Source: Erinaceus europaeus (Eukaryota > Chordata > Mammalia > Eulipotyphla > Erinaceidae). From it: a stretch of 64,000 bases of DNA. Position 1 is the stretch's first letter. The number at the start of each line of letters is the position of its first letter. The stretch is taken from the NCBI RefSeq assembly GCF_950295315.1, contig NC_080164.1, positions 11,271,220 to 11,335,219 of the forward strand, given 5' to 3'. The position numbers and the translations under genes are program-made. A model generated the notes under the pieces. That model was not told the DNA's origin. It did not search any database and saw only the letters and a program-made list of their open reading frames with translations. Shown here one piece after another: positions 1 to 12,245 of this stretch.

Positions 1-560
1 TAGAAGTTGAAAAACAAGGTCAGAAGAGAGAGCACTAAGAAGAACCTGGACTGGGAGTCGGGCTGTAGCACAGCGGGTTAAGCACAGGTGGTGCAAAGCA
101 CAAGGACCGGCATAAGGATCCCGGTTCGAACCCCCGCTCCCCACCTGCAGGGGAGTCGCTTCACAGGCGGTGAAGCAGGTCTGCAGGTTTCTATCTTTCT
201 CTCCTCCTCTCTGTCTTCCCCTCCTCTCTCCATTTCTCTCTGTCCTATCCAACAACGACAACAACAATAATAATAACTACAACAATAAAACAACAAGGGC
301 AACAAAAGGGAATAAATAAATAAAATAAAATATTAAAAAAAAGAGAAGAACTTGGACTAGAGTTGGTGTATTGCACCAAAGTAAAAGACTCTGGAGTGGC
401 TGGTGGTGGTGGGGAGAGTACAGGTCCCAGAAAAGGATGGCAGAGGACCTGGTGGGGGTTGTGTTGTTATGTAGAAAACTGAGAAATGTTATGCAGGCAC
501 AAACTATTGTATTTACCGTTGAATGGAAAATAGTAATTCCCCAATAAAGGGAAAAAAGAG
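1..560 (+). mobile_element. L1-Y 3' end, split by a SINE-A
   Basis: The window opens inside an L1-like 3' region. Its first 52 bases and the stretch after 345 match, in opposite orientation, the copy at 61880-62270 (AGAAGTTGAAAAACAAG, then TTGCACCAAAGTAAAAGAC). It ends with a CCCCAATAAAG signal and A-rich tail near 540-560. The SINE at 53-344 is inserted in it. Confidence 0.75.
53..344 (+). mobile_element. SINE-A (tRNA-derived)
   Basis: A full-length SINE-A with a tRNA-like B box (GGTTCGAACCC), a CTCC-rich middle and a CAA/AATAAA-rich tail. It is flanked by a 14-bp duplication, GAAGAACCTGGACT at 39-52 and GAAGAACTTGGACT at 345-358, with one difference. This marks insertion into the L1-Y. Confidence 0.92.
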
Positions 561-589
561 AGAGAAAATGAAAAGACAAAAAAATTTAA

Positions 590-855
590 GGAGCAAGAAC
601 AGAAATGGGGAACACAAAGTAATATTTGGATTTGTTTTGGGATATTGAACCAAAGCAAAGGGTTCTGGGAAAGATGGGTAAGGAGGGGATTAGAGGGAGT
701 GAGGGGTTTTGGGTCCTGGTGCATGATGGTAGAAGGGAATCTAGGCTTATAGTGAGTGTGTTTGACAGGCACCTATTATGGTGAGAGGAGAAGTTTTACC
801 CCTGTATCAACAACTATACTGTAAACCACTACCCCCTCACCCCCCGCATTAAATG
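590..855 (+). mobile_element. Second, diverged L1-Y 3' end
   Basis: It repeats the L1-Y layout (AGCAAGAACAGAAATGGGGA, ATTGAACCAAAGC, GGTCCTGGTGCATGATGG) and ends at TAAACCACTACCCCCTC and an ATTAAATGAAG tail. It is clearly older than the first copy and lies directly after it. Confidence 0.6.
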
Positions 856-1654
856 AAGAACATATTTCAAATGACTTAAAACAATATGTTTTTAATTTTT
901 TGCTGCTAGACAGGCAATGAAATTCAACAGTCACAATTTAAACAATTCCAAATACCCCCAGATTGAATGTTCTGATATTTCCTTTTTAGGCACCTCTGAG
1001 GTTATGTTGCAATTTCTATCAGCCAGAGATATCAATATCTGCTATCTCCTAGATAATGTCTTCACAGGATTTATATAGAAAATTTCAAGCCTTCCTTAGC
1101 CACCTAAGGTTTTGGAAATCCCTATTAATACTCCAAGCTAGTTTGTGAGTCCATCCAGAAGAGCCATCAAATCAAGTAGTTTTTCAAATCCCTTGACTTT
1201 TAAGTGAGGTTTCTGGTTTGCAAATCCTGGGGAACTACATTCAAAGTAACACACTGGGAAGCTGAGATAGGATTTGTCCTAGGCAAGAGATTCAAATAAT
1301 TTCACTGCAATACTTTTCATAATATTTCTTTCTTCCCCTATATTTTCAGTCATTTATTCAGTGCACTAAGTTTATGTTTACAGCATTTTACAACTTCATA
1401 GTTGTTATTTTCCCCTTTGTTGGAGCTTTGCATCTGCATAATTCCACTGTTTCCAGTGGACTCTGTTTTTCTTTTCTTTTAATTTCAGACAGAAAAGAGA
1501 GGGAGAGAAATAAAGAGAAAGAAAGACACCACAGTGACATTTCACTATTCATGAAGCTTCCCTGGCTACATTCATGATATCTCCTCACGGTACAGTGGTA
1601 CTCTATTGGGTGCTATGTTCCCTGGCCTCTTCATCTTTTTATACTTGTTGATTT

Positions 1655-1752
1655 ATTGCTATCCTCACTCTATCATGCTAGGATTTTATAAGTTTTATTT
1701 ACTTAGTGCCTAGTACAGTTCCTGGCTCATTAATAACTTTCAAATTTTATTC
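1655..1752 (+). mobile_element. Possible L2 3' fragment
   Basis: The wording TTTACTTAGTGCCTAGTACAG followed by TTCCTGGCTCATTAATAAC (given in pieces) resembles the conserved L2 3' end, around AGTGCCTGGCACATAGTAGG. It is too degraded to be certain. Confidence 0.4.
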
Positions 1753-1827
1753 AGTTACTAAATTAGTCGAGAGAACAAGAAACGAAATGTAGTCTCAATA
1801 ATTTCCAAATATAAGTTCATGACTTTG

Positions 1828-1830
<3 letters not shown>

Positions 1831-1862
<32 letters not shown>
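1831..1862. repeat. (GT)16 microsatellite
   Basis: An uninterrupted GT dinucleotide run. Confidence 0.97.
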
Positions 1863-1864
<2 letters not shown>

Positions 1865-3105
1865 CTGTGTTTGAGAGTGGATAAAAGAAATAATCTGGAG
1901 ATAATTAGTCTTCAAGTCAGAATGATTAACTAACATGACTCATGGTCCCTAGAGATAAAGTAGAACGAGTTGTACATACATGCCAATTTCTGACAGTTGC
2001 TGGATAAAACTATAGACCTCATGTTGCTTAAGTCAAACTTAAGTTATTCAGAGTAAGGGAATTCTGGGTAATGATTTAGGCAGCGTTTCTATTCTCAGTC
2101 CAGTTCCCTGTGCTGGTTGTTGGTTGGAGAGTAATCACTAATTCAGAGTATCTATAAAATGCCCAATTCTTCTATTTGCTACAAAGAATTAAAAAACTTA
2201 AGACCATGTCCATACCTTCAGTTATATCTGTGAATGACAAATAATATTGATCTCAGAAAAGGTTAAGTAAATGGAATAAAATGGTTATGCATGGGTTTAG
2301 TTTACCCATACTAACCAAGTTAAAATTGCTATGCACAGCATCCACATTAAAGCATGTTTAAGTACTCAAGAAATCATGGGATGGAAGCTGAAATTCTAAC
2401 TTTATAAGCTATGGTTAAAATATTTGTGTAGTCATTTAACCAGTTATTCTCACATGTTTCAGAAAGGATATATAATTCAGTCTCTATTGTTGATTTACTG
2501 AAACCCTTCTATTGTCCTTCTAAACCCTCCCGGTCTCTGAGGTTGCTCAAACTCCATTTATCTCCTTCTACACTTAACCCCATACAGGCAAACACATAAG
2601 CACAAATAGACATGCATATAGTTACACAAACAACCACAATTATTGGCCTCCAGATGCATTTATTCCCTAGTAAATGCCCTTTTCCTAATAAGCGCATTTG
2701 TGTGACATTCCTCTCTACTAGAGTTTTTATCCCTACATAGCCAACTAGAGAAGCTGGCCTCCAAGCCTCACTATTAGTCAACAGGGTTTTATATCTTTGA
2801 ATGTCACTGGTATGGTCATAATGTCCCCATCTCTAGAGTTCCTGACAGATATTGGAATATTTCTTAGCTGATCATCCAACACTGTGCTGTAGAGTTCCAT
2901 GAGTGATCTAATCAAAACTGTGAGATTAAGTGGAAGAAAACTATGGTACCAATCAAGAGGATAGCCAGTGCAAACAGTTTTAAACTAATAGAAAATCTAA
3001 ATTAACTTGGCCTACAAAACCTCACATATTGAAATCAAGCAGGGATGAAGTCTTAATATTTAGTTTAGTGAGGAGTTCCTTTTTATTTTATTCTGAGGTC
3101 TGTTT

Positions 3106-3110
<5 letters not shown>

Positions 3111-3136
<26 letters not shown>
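3111..3136. repeat. (GT)13 microsatellite
   Basis: A perfect GT run. Confidence 0.95.
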
Positions 3137-3140
<4 letters not shown>

Positions 3141-3800
3141 AAGAGATCTTTCAATGTCAACTGAAAAGCAGTTTAAGAACCAAGGGAAAATCGTGGCTAT
3201 TGTTCACTTAGACATCATTCTGGGAACTCTCCAGGGGATTCTGAATGGAAAGCCCCCTGAAGTCTCCTTATTCCTTGTTCTTTAGCTTCTGTGTTTATCA
3301 TCATCAGAACTTATATAAAATCCTAATAGGTTTTTGTGTTGATATACCTTCTTCCTGGACAATCAGCTCCTTTTGAATTGAAATTACTGTGACCACACAT
3401 GTCATACATTTTTGTAACAATAAGCTGGGTTTCTAGGCATTGAGTTCCTTTTAAAAGAGAATTCTACTTCTGACTTTGAATCTTGAAATGCCTAGCATGC
3501 TAATTACCTTTCAATTTCCTGTGGACCTCATCAACCTATAAGGGAAGAGTGAAAGTTCAGATCATATTCCCATTTATACTCAGTTTACAGCAATGCTTCA
3601 GTGGAATAGCGGGCATGATAAATTGTACTTTTGTGATAAATTGTGGCTTTTACTACAAATTTTGTTGTTGGGATGAAACTGTGATGCCATACTTAGCCCT
3701 ATCATTCTTCTAAGTTGGTCTTATAATTTGGAAACAATAATTTTAAAAACCTCTTGGAAAATCGTTATGAGAATAGAAACTACTAAAAATGCAGATATGA

Positions 3801-4007
3801 GGGGCTGGATGGTGGTGCACCTGGTTGAGCTATATGTTACAGTGCAAAAGGATCTGGGTTCGATTCCCTGGCCCCCAGCTGCAGGGGGAAAGCTTTGCGA
3901 GTGGTGATGCAGGGCTGCAGGTGTCCCTCTGTCTATCTTCTCCTTCCTTCTCAATTTCTGGCTGTTTCTATCCAATAAATAAAGACAATAAAAAATTTAA
4001 AAAATAT
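3801..4007 (+). mobile_element. SINE-B
   Basis: The full family layout is present: GGGGCTGGATGGTGGTGCAC head, B box GGGTTCGATTCC, CTGCAGGGGGAAAGC core and CCAATAAATAAAGACAATAAA tail (last quoted in part). It is flanked by AGATATGA at 3793-3800 and 4008-4015. Confidence 0.92.
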
Positions 4008-4015
4008 AGATATGA

Positions 4016-5286
4016 AATGGAGAGGAATGGTTCTAAATATGAACATATTTTACCTGAAGATGTTACTTTTAAAATTTTATTCTATCTAACATAAACAGAA
4101 ATATATATGCAAACATTTATGGAGATTACTTCATTGAGCACTTGTATGCAGGAAAAGTAATTTTTCCTAGGAATACAAACAAGGGTACAGCACAAAATTA
4201 AATATCTTAAATCCTAATTGAATAGAGGCAAGGAGTAAATAAATAGGGATACAAATAAGGACAGGTGTTATATTTGAAATGAGCTTCAAGGTTGTCCTCT
4301 GAGAGTGAATGAACACTGAGTTACATGGGAAGAAAAGATTTAGTAGAAGAGTTAAACTTAGACTGAGCATAAAGATAAGTATGTTTGAGCAAAAAGATGA
4401 GGGGGAGGGCAGTGTGAGTATAGACATGATTCTGGGATGGCCCAGAAGCATGTGTAAGTAGAGAAGGCAGCTGTGGGTTTCAGGGAAATGAGATCAGTAA
4501 CATCAGGTGCTGTCAGGTAGAAATGGCAGGGTAAGTAGCATATCTGATAGCATCCAAGATAAGGCTCCCTTGCAAATTGAACTTGAAACAAGCTAGATAT
4601 AAATACAGATCTATTAAGGCAAAGCACTTCATGTGTCAGTATCTATTAACTGCTTGATGCTGAGATGCATTTGTGCTGAGTGGCGGGAGCTGGCTGGCCT
4701 GCCAGTTCCCGTAGGGTATAAGACCAAGAGATATTTTTCACAGAAAGAAACATTTGCTCAGAAGCACATACAACCCCTGTTGTATTACAATGTGATTATA
4801 CTTCAGGCTCTTCTGAGAGATAAAATTGTCTATGATGGGAATCAGAGGGAGAGCACAATGCAAGGCTGGGGACTGGTGGGCAGCATACAAGATCAAACTC
4901 TCTTTTAACTTCTATCAGACAAGGGATTAACATTGGATCAGGTGAAATTTTTGACTGATACTCTTAGAGTTCCATTAAGAACAATCTTGGGAAATTATCT
5001 GAATGCATCTTGCTTAAATGACAAGAATGGAGGATAACATGTATCTCCAAAGCTGCTTCAAAAAAGAGGGGGGAGGGATTCTGTAGCCAGACACTGGTGA
5101 CTGGGCTTTGCTCTGTGTTTTTGCAATTACATTATTTCCTCATCTTCAGATAGCAAAGTGGTGCTGATGGTCTCCCTGGGTTGCAGAAGAACAGACATAT
5201 CACACCATGGGGAAATTAAAATTCTCCTATTTTGTCTGAATCGCTTGCAAGATGCCACTGTGCAAACATATCTTACTTTGATGGGA
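4016..5286. other. Unique DNA, nothing recognised
   Basis: No repeat, RNA gene or exon with paired splice sites was seen. The open frames here are short and lack features of known families. Confidence 0.5.
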
Positions 5287-5300
5287 GAAGACATATTTCT

Positions 5301-5584
5301 TTTTTTTCTTTTTTTAATATTTATTTATTTATTCCCTTTTGTTGCCCTTGTTGTTTTATTGTCGTTATTGATGTCATCGTTGTTGGATATAACAGAGAGA
5401 AATGGAGAGAGGAGGGGAAGACAGAGAGGGGGAGAGAAAGATAGACACCTGCAGACCTATTTCACAGCTTGTGAAGCGACTCCCCTGCAGGTGGAGAGCT
5501 GGGGGCTCGAACCAGGATCCTTATGCCGGTCCTTGCGCTTTGTGCCACCTGTGCTTAACCCGCTGTGCTACTGCCTGACTCCCA
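5301..5584 (-). mobile_element. SINE-A
   Basis: A near full-length minus-strand copy ending at CTGCCTGACTCCC. It is flanked by a 15-bp duplication AGAAGACATATTTCT / AGAATACATATTTCT (one difference), the right copy at 5585-5599. Confidence 0.92.
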
Positions 5585-5831
5585 AGAATACATATTTCTA
5601 TGCAGAATGCTATCTGATGTGACACTGTGCTTGTGTTTATCCAGTATTGGCCCTCTGAAAGGCCATAAACATGTATTTCATCCACCATCAGATGATACAT
5701 ATATAAGAGAAATAAATATATATACATATATATTTATTTCTAACTGTTCTATCACTATCCAAACCGGTCTGTAGCTTCCAGCCCATCTTTAAGAGAGTCA
5801 GTGGTGCTGTTGTTATAAGAAAATAACATGC

Positions 5832-6203
5832 AGGGAGTTGGGCTGTAGCGCAGTGGGTTAAGTGAACATGGCACAAAGCACAAGGACCAGTGTAAGGATA
5901 CCAGTTCCAGGTCCTGGCTCCCCACCTGCAGGGGAGTCGCTTCATAGGCAGTGAAGTAGATCTGCAGGTCTCTCCCTCTCCCTCTCCCTCTCCCTCTCCC
6001 TCTCCCTCTCCCTCTCCCTCTCCCTCTCCCTCTCCCTCTCGCTCTCCCTCTCCTTCTCCCTCTCCCTCTCTCTCTCTCTGTCTTTCCCTCCTCTCTCCAT
6101 TTTTCTCTCTCCTATCTAGCAACAACATCAATAACAACAACAATACTAACTACAACAACAATAAAAAACAAGGACAACAAAAGGGAAAAAAATATATATA
6201 TGA
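5832..6203 (+). mobile_element. SINE-A enlarged by a hexamer repeat
   Basis: Head GGGAGTTGGGCTGTAGCGC and tail with CAACAA and AATA repeats are intact. The TSD is AAATAACATGC (5821-5831) / AAAGAACATGC (6204-6214). The normal pyrimidine middle has grown into about 110 bp of CCCTCT units, so the element is about 80 bp longer than its relatives. Confidence 0.9.
5970..6080. repeat. (CCCTCT)n hexanucleotide tract
   Basis: About 17 near-perfect CCCTCT units lie inside a SINE-A and then decay to CT dinucleotides. Confidence 0.95.
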
Positions 6204-6290
6204 AAAGAACATGCGAAAATTAAAAAAATATTGAAGTCCAGTAACAATTTAAAATGTTTTGCTCTCTGTTGATTTTGTCTCCATCTTCTT

Positions 6291-6579
6291 CTTTTTTTAA
6301 AAATATTTTATTTTGTTTATTTATCCCTTTTGTTGCCCTTGTTCTTTTATTGTTGTAGTTATTATTGTTGTTGTCATTGTTGGATAGGACAGAGAGAAAT
6401 GGAGAGAGGAGGGGAAGACAGAGAGGAGGAGAGAAAGACAGACACCTGCAGACCTGCTTCACCACCTGTGAAGCGACTCCCCTACAGGTGGGGAGTCGGG
6501 GTTTGAACCGGGATCCTTATGCGGGTCCTTGCGCTTTGCGCCACCTGCGCTTAACCCACTGTGCTATAGCCCGACTCCC
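6291..6579 (-). mobile_element. SINE-A, young
   Basis: A full-length minus-strand copy with an exact 15-bp duplication TGTCTCCATCTTCTT at 6276-6290 and 6580-6594. Confidence 0.95.
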
Positions 6580-6594
6580 TGTCTCCATCTTCTT

Positions 6595-8020
6595 AATGAA
6601 CTTTTACTGATTTTATGAAATCCTGTGATTCTCCTAGCAGTAACCAGAGGCCAACACTTTATCCTGTTACCTAGGGTTAAACACGATGGGAGTAGAACCC
6701 AGTTTGAATGTTCAATGGTCATTTCAGATGTCAGAAAACTTAATTCTATTGCTTTACCCATGAAAATACTTTGAAAGGCTTAATTGCTCAGACTGAGTAG
6801 AAATCAACAATCTTGTCACTATTGTGGTTCACAAAAGCCAGGATACATCAGTATGGAAATGAGAAGAGCCTTTCAGTAGCACTTACAAACACAGCTGTGC
6901 ATTCACCAGCCTTTCTCACTTTTCCCATATAGTTCAGAGACACTCAGAAGCCTATATGTGGCCCATGGTCCAGGTGTTGCTTTTAGCAAGGTCAGTGGAA
7001 TGGGCCATTTTTCTTATGGTATGCTGTGGCTTGCTCTAAAGATATTTGCTGTTTCAATATTCTGTCTTGCTGTTCGCATTATACCATTTAAATGTTCTAG
7101 TGATTTCAGTATCTGTCATCTAGGTCACATCAACCCAGTGTCTTCTTGTCTATGAAAGCAAAATAAATGTCATTATTCAGACCATGAGCTACACTTTCAG
7201 ATAGAAAATATTGTCACAGCTTATATCATAAAGCTTTCCAGTGAGAAGATCACTAGATGTTATTGTAAATTTCTCTTTTCTCCTACTGTATATAAAATAG
7301 GATATGATCTGTAGTCAAGTGAGACAATTCAATTCCAGTCATTAATTTTCACTGTCTACTGGGAGAAGAAAGAGGAAAGCAAGAGAAATGTTCCTGGTTT
7401 GACAACACTGCATAATTTACCCATCTAGGGAAATATTCTCTCTGGGTCAACTAAAATGAGCCACCTTGTCAATTAGTACCAGTCCCCTCTTCAGTAAGTA
7501 GATCTGTCTCTTTGTGCTGCTTCATGCTACAAAGAAAAAGGTTCTCAAAAGAGAGAGAGATGTTAGTTTATTGTCTTTAGTTTTATATTTTAATGCTTTG
7601 GATTTTACGAACAGATTATGATTTAAAAGTTGATCCCCCTCGGATTTCTGACTTCTTGAAAAATATATGACACCTTTGGACAAACATACATTTCATAGCA
7701 TGGGATGAGTTTCTATTAGTATAGCAAATGAAAGCTCTTGGTGGCATCGGTTACCTAGTCTGACATGAGGCCTAGAGCCATCCTGGGAAGCCAGCCCACA
7801 CAATCATGAAGTGCTGACCTGTGGGGAAGGCTGGAGGATGAGTAGACTTAATGGTAACCAAAATGCAAAAAGCAGGGAAACTGGAATGCACATAAAGAAA
7901 TTCTTATAATAGAAGCTGAGGTCTGACTCAGTTATCTTGATTTGTGAGGCTGAGAAAACATACAATATAATGACTAATGAAAATAATGTCATCTGAAATA
8001 GAACAGGTGACCAACTACGT
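6595..8020. other. Unique DNA, nothing recognised
   Basis: No repeat or exon could be supported in this stretch. Confidence 0.5.
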
Positions 8021-8021
8021 T

Positions 8022-8283
8022 ATCTCTGGGGCTCACTGGTATGGGCTCTATGAGTCCACTGGTCCTTGCAGCCAGATTTTCCACTTTAAATAGAATAGAG
8101 AGAAACTAAGATGGGAGAAGGGGAAGAGTGAGAGAAAGAAAGAGAGAGAGACATCTGCAGACCTGCTTCATTGCTTGTGAAGTATTCTCTCTGCAGGTGG
8201 GGAGCTGGGTATTGAACCCAGATGAGCTGGTCTTTGAGCTTTGAGATATGTGCACTTAACCTGGTGCACAACCACCTGGTGAC
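8022..8283 (-). mobile_element. SINE-E, diverged
   Basis: On the minus strand a SINE head (ending ACCACCTGGTGACTC on the plus strand) and CTGCAGACCTGCTTC core are followed by the extra 3' block, seen on the plus strand as CTGGGGCTCACTGGTATGGG then GTCCACTGGTCC. Confidence 0.75.
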
Positions 8284-8330
8284 TCAACTATGTTTCTTTA
8301 ATTTTGTTCTTATCAAAAGTGTCACATATG

Positions 8331-8532
8331 GGGGCAAGGCAGTGACACACCTGGTTAATCACACACTCCAGAGTGTGCAAGGACCTCAGGTCAAACCCTG
8401 GTCCCCACCTGCAGGGGGAAAGCTTCACGAGTGGTTAAGTGGTGCTGCAAGTGTATATCTCTCTACATCTCTATCTCCCCCTCCCCTTTCAATTTCTGTC
8501 TTAGTCCAGTAATAAATTAATTAATTTTAAAA
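8331..8532 (+). mobile_element. SINE-B
   Basis: Diverged head GGGGCAAGGCAGTGAC, core CACCTGCAGGGGGAAAGC and AATAAATTAATTAATT tail. TSD AGTGTCACATATG (8318-8330) / AGTTACACATATG (8533-8545). Confidence 0.88.
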
Positions 8533-8545
8533 AGTTACACATATG

Positions 8546-10235
8546 GACAGTTTTTCCATAGAGTATCTAAAAACACAAATGTACATTTATACTCTTATTT
8601 GTAGAGCAGATTAAATCCTCAATCCATGTATTGAAACAGCATAATTATAGCCACATATAAACCATATGCATATGAAAGTCTTTGATTTGCATGGGCAATT
8701 ATAAAGACTTTTATTTTACTTATTTATTTATTTACTTATTGCTGTTTCAAATGAAGAAACACCTTTAGAAAATTTGGCTTATAATCCTTAATCATATATC
8801 ATTGAGTATGCATACAGTTTTAGAAAGAAATTGGCATCCCTTTAGGAATAAGGAGTCATTTACATAGATTTTTCTCTGGGAGACATGCCTAACACTTTTT
8901 TTTTCTTCTAATGCTTTAAAATTGAACAGTATAATTCAGAGCTGAAAAAGGAAAATGATTAATTTGGTGGCTCTTGCCTAAGCATAGAATGATACCCTTG
9001 ACTTCATGTGACCATCCTATGATGACTTTTATAAATGTTTTCATTAGGAAAAATCAGTGGACTGTTTATTATCTTGGCACCACAGAGGATTGGAATTCCT
9101 GAAAGGAAAGGATTGCAGGAAGTCATTAATACATTTTTAAATGGTCAAAGCTCCTGACGTAGCAGCAATATGCCATACTAGGCATTTTCAGTCAAATTTC
9201 CTAAGCATCTGTCTCTCCAAATAAGTTTCAATGTAAGTTCAGTATTTCCTGAGGGACAGCGAAACTCACATTAGGATTTTAGCAGATGTCAAAAAGCCCA
9301 AGGTCTCTCAAAATACTGATTATTTAACATGATCTTCAATGTCAACTCTCTGTCCAAAGTGTTTGTTCTGTCTTTCAGTGTTTCTCCCCGGTTATGTTAT
9401 TCAGATATGTGAAATTGCTTCTTATCATAAGCATGATCAAGAAGAGAAAATGCTCTCTTCTATCATTTATGTACTTTACGTAATTACACTTCATTTATTA
9501 GGTCATGAGAAATGACAGTTTGTTTCTAAGTGAATAGAGTTATAATGAATTCACCTGATAGTTAAATCTTAAGTCTGTAACCGAGGTGACACTGCTCTTA
9601 TAAAAATAACTCTGCAGAAAGCCTTTCTCTCCATGTTTATCTAAGGATATAACCATCTTGAACACATAAAACAGATGTCTCTTAGATGGTTGCTGGATGC
9701 TCTATTCAAAGGGGAAAAAATAGCTCTTTTCAAAGGGCATGGGGAAGCTGTGTGGGGAACACAGAACCACGATTCAGTGATGCTAGGTTTGAGCAGGAAA
9801 TATTCTCAACTCTCTGTTTCTTTGGCAGGGAAATCTCCCCTCACTTCCTTTAAGGCCTATAGGGATTTGTCTCTTTGCCAGGGAGGATTCTGGGCATGAG
9901 TTCTCCCACACATATCATTTCTTTTACTTATTCCAGAAACAGCTATTGCCTTAGTGTGTATTCATTAAATTTAAACTTGGAATCGATTTCCAGTTGTTTC
10001 ATTCATTTATTTGTGAATGTGAGAAAATACATAAATTCCAATATAATATAAATGTAGATTCCAACTGAGTGAATATGAATGTGTATGGACAGTATCTTAC
10101 TAGTGTATATGTTTGTGTGTGTGTGTGTGTGTGTTTTAGCTGAAGATTTCACTTCAAAGAGAATAAATATATATTCTCTTCCACAGAATTTGGAATTAAA
10201 ATATGAAGGACTATTTGAGAACTTTAATAATTATA
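8546..10235. other. Unique A/T-rich DNA
   Basis: I see only short A/T runs and a (GT)n at 10114-10134. The plus-strand frame at 9675-9899 has no paired splice sites and no recognised domain. Confidence 0.5.
10114..10134. repeat. (GT)n microsatellite
   Basis: About ten GT units. Confidence 0.9.
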
Positions 10236-10239
10236 AGAT

Positions 10240-10461
10240 TTTTAATTTTTTTTAACTTTTATTTATTTGTTGGATAGAACCAGTCAGAAATTGAGAGGGA
10301 AGGGGATGATAGAGAAGGAGAGAGACAGAGAGATACCTGCAACACTGCTTCTTCAACACTTGTGAAGCTCTCCCCCTACAGGTGGGGGGACTGGGGGGGT
10401 CAAACCTAGGTCCTTGTGCACTATAACATATGCTCTCGACCAGGGGCACCACCACCTGGCC
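10240..10461 (-). mobile_element. SINE-B
   Basis: A minus-strand copy ending at CACCACCACCTGGCCC, with TTGTTGGATAGAACCAGTCAG near its tail. A short AAGATTTTT repeat on both sides probably marks the TSD. Confidence 0.85.
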
Positions 10462-10552
10462 CACAAGATTTTTTTTTAATTTGTGGCATGTCTCATACTT
10501 ACAGTGACTTCACTGCGCTTGTAAGGCTTTCTTTCTTCCTTTTATTTATTTA

Positions 10553-10735
10553 ATTTTTTATTTATAAAACAGAAACACTAATAAGACCATAGGATAAGAG
10601 GGATACAATTCCACACAGTTCCCACTACCAGAACTCCATATCCCATTCCTGCCCTGATAGTTTTCCTGTTCTTTAACTGAGAACATGAAACAGGGACATT
10701 ATGGCGTGCAGAGGTGGAAGGTCTGCCTTCAGTAA
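10553..10735 (-). mobile_element. L1-X 3' end
   Basis: It reads in minus orientation from TTTATAAAACAGAAACAC through CCATAGGATAAGAGGG, CACCAGAACTCC-like wording and GTGGAAGGTCTGCC, and is lost after about 10735. It is a 5'-truncated copy. Confidence 0.8.
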
Positions 10736-11545
10736 GGCTTTTTACTAGCACCAAGTCTATGTCTCCCTTTTTTGTCTGGTGGGTCTCTCCAAACACAGTC
10801 CTGAACAAAGTATAGACTCAAACCTAGCGCTAGTCAACTGAGTAAAAAAATCTCCTCCTCAGAGATCACTGAAAGTGTCCAAACGAAATAAGTGGAGTAG
10901 CCTCTTCCACTCACCCAACTATTCCACAGCTGAAAGGACTACAGCTTATGTGATAAACTTACCACCTCAAACAGCCTGAACAAGTGTATCATGCTATGTA
11001 AACCATATTTGATGGAGAAGGGAGACTCAGGGAAAGCTAACACAATTTAGCGTTTTTAACAACCGTAGAAAACAGCAGCACACCAGGGTCTAGGGCTATT
11101 CAAGCAGCAACGTTTGCACCTCTTCTTTTTTGTTCCACAGATTTTCTTCAAGAGACATTCCAATGTGCAGATAACTCTGCAGCCCATCAGCATGCTCAGT
11201 ATACATTTCTGTCAAGCCTGGCCACCTTGATTATCCTACTCTGCTAAGCATTTTGACCCCCTGCCTTCTGCCTACCTCCTTAACCCCCACAGTCAGAGTG
11301 TGAAGGCTTGAGAAAGATTCCAAAGCTGAGCTCCTTTGAAATCCCCTCAAACCCTACCAAATACTTAATATGTGTTTCTTGGATTAAAAATAAAATGTGA
11401 ACTGGGATTTAGGTTATTTTTGTTGCTCAGGAAAGCTAAGTGAATGTAAAGAGGATAAGTGATATGACAAAGTGGATGGCAAGAAAGATATTATAGATAG
11501 TTTCCATACGGCAGGTGTGGGTGAGTGAGCTTCTGCGGCATGCTC
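10736..11545. other. Unique DNA
   Basis: No repeat family or exon is recognised. Part of 10736-11000 could be an unrecognised internal piece of the preceding element. Confidence 0.4.
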
Positions 11546-11558
11546 ACATGTACCTTTT

Positions 11559-11843
11559 AAAAATATATTTTATTTATTCCCTTTGTGTTGCCCTTGTTGT
11601 TTTATTGTTGTAGTTATTATTGTTGTTATTGATGTCGTCATTGTTGAATAGGACATGGAGAAATGGAGAGAGGAGGGGAAGACAGAGAGGGGGAAGAAAG
11701 ACAGACACCTGCAGACCTGCTTCACCACCTGTGAAGTGATTCTCCTGCAGGTGGAAAGCTGGGGCTCAAACCGGGATCCTTATGCCAGTCTTTGCACTTT
11801 GCACCTCCTGCACTTAACAGGCAGCGCTACCGCCCAATTCCTT
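11559..11843 (-). mobile_element. SINE-A
   Basis: A full-length minus-strand copy with an exact 13-bp duplication ACATGTACCTTTT at 11546-11558 and 11844-11856. Confidence 0.93.
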
Positions 11844-11876
11844 ACATGTACCTTTTTAAACATACTTATGTCTTGT

Positions 11877-12118
11877 GGCCTGGCAAGTGGCACAGGGATA
11901 CAGTTTGCACGTGTGACATCTTGAGTTCATTCCCCCATATCACCTGTGCTACAGTGATGATCCATTCCCTCTCCCTCTCTCTCTTCCTCTCCTCCCCCCT
12001 TGCCCCTTCTCCCCCTCTCCCATTCCCTTACCCTCCCCTCTCCCTCCTCTCCTCCTCCTTTTCCCTCTGTCTCCCTCTTCTGCCTCTCCCCTCTTGCACT
12101 TTAATAATTAACAAATAA
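11877..12118 (+). mobile_element. SINE-D with long pyrimidine tract
   Basis: Its head (GGCCTGGCAAGTGGCAC ... ATCTTGAGTTCATTCCCCC ... GCTACAGTGATG) parallels the head at 14782. A CT/CCCCT tract of about 130 bp and an AATAATTAACAAATAAG tail follow. Confidence 0.65.
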
Positions 12119-12134
12119 GTGTATTTTTCTTTTA

Positions 12135-12245
12135 CAAGAGAAGCAGACAGACGAAATCACTGATACCATCTAGTATATGCAGGGAAAGGGATCAAACTCA
12201 TCGTCTCCCATATGCAAGTCCTGTGCTCCCCTGGTGAAACTACCT
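12135..12245 (-). mobile_element. Degraded tRNA-derived SINE
   Basis: In minus orientation it has the outline of a SINE body (GGGATCAAACTCATCG, then GCAAGTCCTGTGCTCCC on the plus strand). The match is too worn to place in a family. Confidence 0.4.

Larger units (their letters stand above)
860..3795. other. Mostly unique A/T-rich DNA
   Basis: Apart from the possible L2 fragment and two GT runs (1831-1862 and 3111-3136) I see no gene or recognisable repeat. The minus-strand frame at 2509-2781 includes a hydrophobic stretch, but no splice sites or family resemblance support it. Confidence 0.5.

Noticed and set aside
120..150. tRNA-like A and B boxes suggesting tRNA genes
   Set aside because: They belong to tRNA-derived SINE heads repeated dozens of times; no cloverleaf with a mature acceptor stem was found.
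54..579. Overlapping open frames on both strands near the window start
   Set aside because: They are translations of a SINE-A and an L1-Y 3' end; the same peptides recur at every SINE-A copy.
2509..2781. Minus-strand frame with a hydrophobic segment
   Set aside because: A single frame of 90 codons in A/T-rich DNA without splice sites, signal features or known family.
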